Made by a program: the position numbers and the translations under genes. From the NCBI GenBank assembly GCA_965224435.1, contig OZ245048.1, positions 2,914,001 through 2,978,000 on the forward strand: a DNA stretch of 64,000 nt, written 5' to 3'. This document shows positions 60,099 to 64,000 of this stretch, one piece after another. Positions within the stretch are counted from its first letter, which is position 1. Every line of letters starts with the position of its first letter. The DNA is from JAJRQY01 sp965224435 (GTDB lineage: Bacteria > Actinomycetota > Acidimicrobiia > Acidimicrobiales > SZUA-35). The notes beneath the pieces were generated by a model. The model was not told the DNA's origin. It saw only the letters and a program-made list of their open reading frames with translations, and did not search any database.

Positions 60099-61900
60099 TC
60101 TGGTACTCCCATTCCAGTCCACATACCCATCGACAAGGCGTCAGGTGGGCAACGTTCAATACAGAGCCCGCAGCGAATGCAGGCTGTTTCATCCAGCAAG
60201 AGGGCGGTGCCGCCCTTTTCCTCTGGGTTGAGATCTTCGGTCGGCACCAGTGAGATGACATCGACCGGACACACATCAGCACACAACGCACAAAGCACGC
60301 ACTTCTGCGGATCCAACAAGATGTTGGCGAAGCAGCGCAAGCATCGGTTTGCTTCACAACGCGCCTGATCTTCGGTGAATCCGAGCTCGACCATGGCCAG
60401 GCCCGTGCGTCGTCCGGTTTCCAAGGTCGGTACTTCGACCCGATCATGGCGGTCATAGTCGTCATCAAGCCGGTGGAATTGGTTGAGCTGCACCATTCTT
60501 CCTGGCTTGTCTTCCAGTAGCTCTCCGCCAAAGGACCGATGGATGTCTGCAGCGGATTTTCGACCGTCAGCGATGGCATCAATCAGCGTCCGCGGGCCCT
60601 TGGCCGCATCGCCACCGGACCAGACACCGGGATCGGAAGTCTCGCCGGTCTCCCAATCGATCTGGATGGTGCGACGAGGGCTGATCTCTGGCGAGGCATC
60701 GCCGAGCGAGTCAAGGTCGATCGCCTGGCCAATAGCAAGAATGATGGTGTCGGCGTCGAAGGTTTGCACATCATCAGTATCAAAGTCGGGACTGAATCGT
60801 CCCTCATCATCGAAGACCGAGTTGACCCCAATTGTCTCTAAGCCAACAACCCTGCCGCCTTCAACCACGATGCTCTTTGGACCTCGCCGTGGCAGGAAGG
60901 TGATGCCCTCGTGCTCGGCTTCCTCCACTTCGAAATCGTGGGCTGGCATTTCTTCTCGCGATTCCAGCGACATGATCTTGATTTCGCGCGCACCGGAACG
61001 CGCCGCGGAGCGGGCCACGTCAAAGGCTTCGACCATGGTGGAGCGATCGCCTTCTTCGCTGCCATCAGCGATTTCACCAGCGGCTCGCTTGTCGTCGTAG
61101 TCATCGGAGCGGAGGGCTGTTCGGGCTGCGTCCATAGCAACGTCACCGCCACCAATCACGATGACCCGTTCGCCAACCTCGACTTCAAAACCACGGTTCA
61201 TGTTGATCAAGAACTCGATGGCGGTTACAACACCATCGGCCTCGTGGCCCTCAATGTCGAGGCCACGGCCGAGAGTCGCACCGATAGCGAGGAAAATCGC
61301 ATCGTGTTGTTCTTTCAGCTCAGAAAGATGAACATGTTCGCCAATCTTGGTGTTGTATTTGACCTCAACTCCCAGGCCAACAATGGCATCCATATCACCA
61401 GCCAAGACCTTCCGGTCCAGGCGATACTCAGGGATACCAAGCCAAGCTGCGCCACCGAGCTTGTCAGTTGCCTCATAGACCGTGACTTGGTAGCCCCAGC
61501 GACGCAGGTCGTGAGCACAAGCCATTCCTGCTGGTCCCCCGCCGACGATGCCGATGCTCTCCTTTCGTTCACTAAGCGGTGGAGCAAGGACCTTATTCCA
61601 GACCTCGCTGCCCTCTTCGGCTTGCCCTGACTCGGGCCCATACTGCTCGGTGACGAAACGCTTCAATGCTCGAATAGCAATGGGCCGATCGATGGCCCCT
61701 CGCCGACAGGCATCTTCGCAAGGCGCGGCGCAAACACGCCCGCACACGGAGGCAAACGGATTGGGCATGCGAGCGGTCAGGTACGCCTGCTCGTCATTTC
61801 CGTCGGCGATGGCGGCGACGTACATTCCCGCATTGGTGTGAACAGGACACGCGGCCAAACACGGGATGTTCTGATCAAAGAAGCTGAGCTCACTAGACAT
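60089..61900 (-). CDS. FAD/Fe-S NAD(P)-linked oxidoreductase (GltD-like, with ferredoxin domain)
   Basis: Flavoprotein of 603 residues built like the glutamate synthase small subunit with a C-terminal 2[4Fe-4S] ferredoxin domain. The N-terminal cluster cysteines are in CLAACPVHTNAG and VCGRVCAAPCEDACRRG; FAD motif IGIVGGGPAGMACAHDLRRWG; NAD(P) motif VIVIGGGDVAMDAART; second FAD segment SGGDAAKGPRTLIDAI. The ferredoxin part has CVLCALCADVCPVD and CIRCGLCIERCPPD. No large glutamate synthase subunit is present, and it is coupled to the cytochrome b operon, so a role in passing NAD(P)H or ferredoxin electrons to the quinone/nitrate chain is inferred. Confidence 0.88.
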   Translation of the reverse strand: MSSELSFFDQNIPCLAACPVHTNAGMYVAAIADGNDEQAYLTARMPNPFASVCGRVCAAPCEDACRRGAIDRPIAIRALKRFVTEQYGPESGQAEEGSEVWNKVLAPPLSERKESIGIVGGGPAGMACAHDLRRWGYQVTVYEATDKLGGAAWLGIPEYRLDRKVLAGDMDAIVGLGVEVKYNTKIGEHVHLSELKEQHDAIFLAIGATLGRGLDIEGHEADGVVTAIEFLINMNRGFEVEVGERVIVIGGGDVAMDAARTALRSDDYDDKRAAGEIADGSEEGDRSTMVEAFDVARSAARSGAREIKIMSLESREEMPAHDFEVEEAEHEGITFLPRRGPKSIVVEGGRVVGLETIGVNSVFDDEGRFSPDFDTDDVQTFDADTIILAIGQAIDLDSLGDASPEISPRRTIQIDWETGETSDPGVWSGGDAAKGPRTLIDAIADGRKSAADIHRSFGGELLEDKPGRMVQLNQFHRLDDDYDRHDRVEVPTLETGRRTGLAMVELGFTEDQARCEANRCLRCFANILLDPQKCVLCALCADVCPVDVISLVPTEDLNPEEKGGTALLLDETACIRCGLCIERCPPDALSMGMWTGMGVPEWM

Positions 61901-62375
61901 CGTTTGGTCCTGCCGAATGCGATTTCGAGGCCGCGGAATTAGCTACTTCCCACCGCTGAGCTGACCTCGGCCTGAGAGGAAGGTTCGATGTGCTCAAGCG
62001 CACGGGAGCGTGGCAGACCGCCGATCCAGAATCCGGACCCGATCGGGTTCTGGATCGGCTAGTCGAATGTGGCGACAGTGGTCGCCTCGATCGTTTGTGC
62101 CAGGGCGGCGGTCGGTGAACAGACACGTTGGCAACCTATGGGCGAATGGCTTTGCTCCATTAGGGCCCTTGGTCCCTATTTGGGTGAGGCGAAATTCGCC
62201 AGAGTGTTCAATGCTCACGCGCCGATAGGCCAATGAACCATTGGCAACGCGAGGCCAAGTCGCTGGAAGATACTTCCACACACCCGGGTGGAGCGGTCAG
62301 AGGTGGATCCGCTCCACCTTTTCGCTTTTTGGGGACGAACCCTTACTGCTCTAGATCTCGGGACGTTGTTCCCTA
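61901..62375. promoter_or_regulatory. Divergent intergenic region with hairpins
   Basis: 475 bp without a convincing gene, between the respiratory operon (leftward) and cytochrome c-narG (rightward). It contains an 11-bp inverted repeat CCGATCCAGAA/TTCTGGATCGG (62021-62058), TAGGG/CCCTA (62161-62178), GGCGA/TCGCC (62188-62200), GCCAATG/CATTGGC (62229-62245), TGGAAG/CTTCCA (62264-62278) and a terminator-like stem. It must hold promoters of both units; a structured leader for the rightward mRNA is possible. Confidence 0.6.
62287..62330 (+). terminator. Intrinsic terminator upstream of cytochrome c-narG
   Basis: GGTGGAGCGG (62287-62296) pairs perfectly with CCGCTCCACC (62309-62318) across a 12-base loop and is followed by TTTTCGCTTTTT. 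It is a good rho-independent terminator on the + strand. As no rightward gene lies between 61900 and it, it may act as an attenuator in the leader of the narG unit. Confidence 0.7.
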
Positions 62376-63365
62376 GTGAAGCTTCGGTCCTCCGCCAACA
62401 CTCTTCAGGTGAGCCGCAATCAGAGACAAGATGCTGCGCAGGCTGGCCCCACCCAATCGCTACCGGATCATTCAATACCGGACCGGCGCTCAGGACGGTC
62501 GGCCCCCCGGCAGCACCCATTCCACCTAACCCGATTCTTACCAGCCATGGTTCTCATGGCCAGCGCTGGTGCTGCATTGTTTGCGGTCGGCCTTGTTGCG
62601 ACTCAGCAACCAGTCGACGCGCAAGATGAAAGCGGTATCGGCGAAGAGTTGTTCGCCAGCAACTGCGCCTCTTGCCACCAGGCTGGGGGTATTGGTCTAC
62701 CCGGCACCTTCCCTCCTCTTGCTGGGAACCCAAATGCGGCGGACCCGGCTTACGTTGCCGAGGTCATCAGCAACGGACTAACCGGGCCGCTTGAAGTCGA
62801 CGGTATTAGCTATGACTCGGCGATGCCAGCCATTGGAGCCCTCAGCGGCGCCGATCTGGACGCCGTCGTCGACTATGTCGTACTCCTTGCCGGAGCCCGA
62901 GAAGAAGCCGAACCCGGTGATGAAGAGGTCGTCGCCGCTCCAATCGTTGGCGACGTCGACCGAGGACACGGCCTCTTCCTTGGATCTGACCGATTTGATG
63001 AAGGCGGACCAGCTTGTGCTGCTTGCCACACTGCTGGCGAAGTCTCCAACCTTGGTGGTTCCAGCCTTGGGCCGGACCTCACCAATGTGTTGGGCACGCT
63101 CGGCGGGGAGGCGGGCTTTGTGGGCTGGATGGCCAATCCGCCGGCGGAGACAATGGCTCCTCTCTTTGAAGACCACCCCCTAAACGAGCAAGAGCTGGCC
63201 GATGTGGCCGCCTACCTAAACGACACCCCAAATCAAGACAAAGCAAGTGGACCCGACCGCCTACTGCTGGCCTCTCTTCTGGGCACAGCAGTCCTGATCG
63301 GTGGCATGGCGTTCTTCTGGCGTGGAATGCGTCAGACCTACGTCGAGCGACTGAGGAGCAAATAA
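62376..63365 (+). CDS. NarC-like diheme membrane cytochrome c
   Basis: Protein of up to 329 residues with an N-terminal signal/anchor (FLPAMVLMASAGAALFAVGLVATQQ), two cytochrome c domains with heme sites NCASCHQAGG and ACAACHTAGE (likely Met ligands in SAMPAIG and TMAPLF), and a C-terminal helix (LLLASLLGTAVLIGGMAFFW). In Thermus a diheme cytochrome, NarC, precedes narG and ties nitrate reductase to the membrane; the order and the TAATG overlap with narG here suggest the same role. The start is uncertain: GTG 62376, a GTG further in, or ATG 62547, none with a good ribosome site. Confidence 0.83.
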   Translation: MKLRSSANTLQVSRNQRQDAAQAGPTQSLPDHSIPDRRSGRSAPRQHPFHLTRFLPAMVLMASAGAALFAVGLVATQQPVDAQDESGIGEELFASNCASCHQAGGIGLPGTFPPLAGNPNAADPAYVAEVISNGLTGPLEVDGISYDSAMPAIGALSGADLDAVVDYVVLLAGAREEAEPGDEEVVAAPIVGDVDRGHGLFLGSDRFDEGGPACAACHTAGEVSNLGGSSLGPDLTNVLGTLGGEAGFVGWMANPPAETMAPLFEDHPLNEQELADVAAYLNDTPNQDKASGPDRLLLASLLGTAVLIGGMAFFWRGMRQTYVERLRSK

Positions 63366-64000
63366 TGACCCAGTGGATTAAAGAGACGGTCGACCCAGCC
63401 GCACGTAAGTGGGAAGAATTCTATCGCAACCGCTTCCAGCACGACAAGCGAGTGCGCACCACCCACGGAGTGAATTGCACCGGTAGCTGCTCCTGGGAAG
63501 TCTTCGTCAAGGACGGGATCGTCACCTGGGAACTCCAGGCCACCGACTACCCGCAACTTGAAGAGGGACTGCCTCCCTATGAGCCTCGGGGCTGCCAGCG
63601 TGGCATCTCCTTCTCCTGGTACCTCTACTCCCCCATCCGGGTGAAGTACCCCTACGCCCGCGGCGTCTTAGTCGACATGTTCCGCGAGGCCAAGAAGGAA
63701 TACCTCGGAGACGCAGTTGCCGCATGGTCCAGCATCCAGGCCGATCCAGAAAAGCGGACGCGCTACCAACAAGCCCGAGGTAAGGGCGGCTTCCGACGCG
63801 TTTCCTGGGATGAAGCCCTGGAAATGGCTGCTGCTTCCACCGTCCACACCATCAAGACCCACGGCCCAGACCGAGTCGCTGGATTCTCCCCGATTCCCGC
63901 CATGTCCCAGGTCAGCTATGCCGCGGGTAGCCGCTTCATGTCACTTATTGGTGGCGTCGTCATGAGTTTCTATGACTGGTACTGCGACCTGCCACCAGCC
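63365..64000 (+). CDS. narG: Nitrate reductase alpha subunit NarG (3'-truncated)
   Basis: First 212 residues of the Mo-bisMGD catalytic subunit; the window ends inside it. The [4Fe-4S] FS0 motif is THGVNCTGSCSW with the later Cys in EPRGCQRG; conserved NarG blocks follow (SWYLYSPIRVKYPYARG, QARGKGGFRRVSWDEAL, HGPDRVAGFSPIPAMSQVSYAAGSR), ending at SFYDWYCDLPPA, whose Asp is the Mo ligand in NarG. There is no twin-arginine signal, so a cytoplasmic site is expected. Nitrite-oxidising NXR of the cytoplasmic type has a similar start and cannot be excluded. The ATG overlaps the cytochrome c stop. Confidence 0.93.
   Translation, partial: MTQWIKETVDPAARKWEEFYRNRFQHDKRVRTTHGVNCTGSCSWEVFVKDGIVTWELQATDYPQLEEGLPPYEPRGCQRGISFSWYLYSPIRVKYPYARGVLVDMFREAKKEYLGDAVAAWSSIQADPEKRTRYQQARGKGGFRRVSWDEALEMAAASTVHTIKTHGPDRVAGFSPIPAMSQVSYAAGSRFMSLIGGVVMSFYDWYCDLPPA

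Noticed and set aside
62010..62228. Possible 72-residue gene in the respiratory divergent region
   Set aside because: Arg/Ser-rich, no ribosome site, and it runs through strong inverted repeats; treated as non-coding.

Overview
The window looks like chromosomal DNA of a moderately high-GC, free-living actinobacterium; an Acidimicrobiia-like lineage is my best guess, from gene style only. Pointers are a MalT-like LuxR regulator with an MMPL exporter, a galU-moeA-moaA-moaC cluster, an FmdB protein with a Ser/Lys-rich tail, several probable leaderless starts, many GTG starts, and a type IV pilus locus without a secretin. I see no phage, insertion sequence or CRISPR array. Genes are dense, and many neighbours overlap by 1-4 nt.

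Layout. 1-5630: end of an M1 aminopeptidase, a metallophosphoesterase, then a divergent MocR-type regulator/aminotransferase pair with tandem 15-bp repeats between them. 5627-11126: two-component system, NUDIX hydrolase, FAD oxidoreductase, SDR, and a lipoprotein thioredoxin whose active-site Cys codon is TGA (probable selenoprotein). 11204-17909: membrane sulfite-oxidase-like molybdoenzyme, MMPL transporter, LAL regulator and a small divergent gene; two identical 16-bp palindromes lie in front of the transporter and in front of the regulator. 18088-21439: M23 endopeptidase, small regulators, thiamine-binding-type protein, phosphoribosyltransferase, single REC protein, a run of hairpins and tRNA-Ala. 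21470-25977: molybdenum cofactor genes moaC, moaA, moeA with galU. 26152-31924: FmdB-like protein, SAF-domain protein, and a three-gene operon (multi-domain response regulator, HEAT protein, family 2 glycosyltransferase). 32019-39891: pmbA/tldD, dxs, a degenerate GGDEF-EAL protein, tesB and an M15 lipoprotein. 40031-44224: quinone oxidoreductase, a TetR module with three palindromic operators, and a FabH2-like ketoacyl synthase. 44265-55543: a type IV pilus locus with a PilM-PilN fusion. 55562-64000: acyl-CoA dehydrogenase, then a respiratory cluster: YwiC-like protein, cytochrome c, Rieske protein, split cytochrome b, FAD/Fe-S oxidoreductase, and divergently a diheme cytochrome c and the start of narG.

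How the parts connect. The moa/moe genes supply cofactor for the two molybdoenzymes seen here (sulfite-oxidase-like and NarG). The narG region resembles Thermus-type nar clusters in that a membrane-bound diheme cytochrome c gene precedes narG; beside it sits a b6f-like quinol:cytochrome complex, suggesting an electron route quinol - Rieske/cyt b - cytochromes c - nitrate reductase (or the reverse if the enzyme is a nitrite oxidoreductase). The most unusual single item is the in-frame TGA in a U-x-x-C thioredoxin motif, with candidate SECIS hairpins directly downstream.
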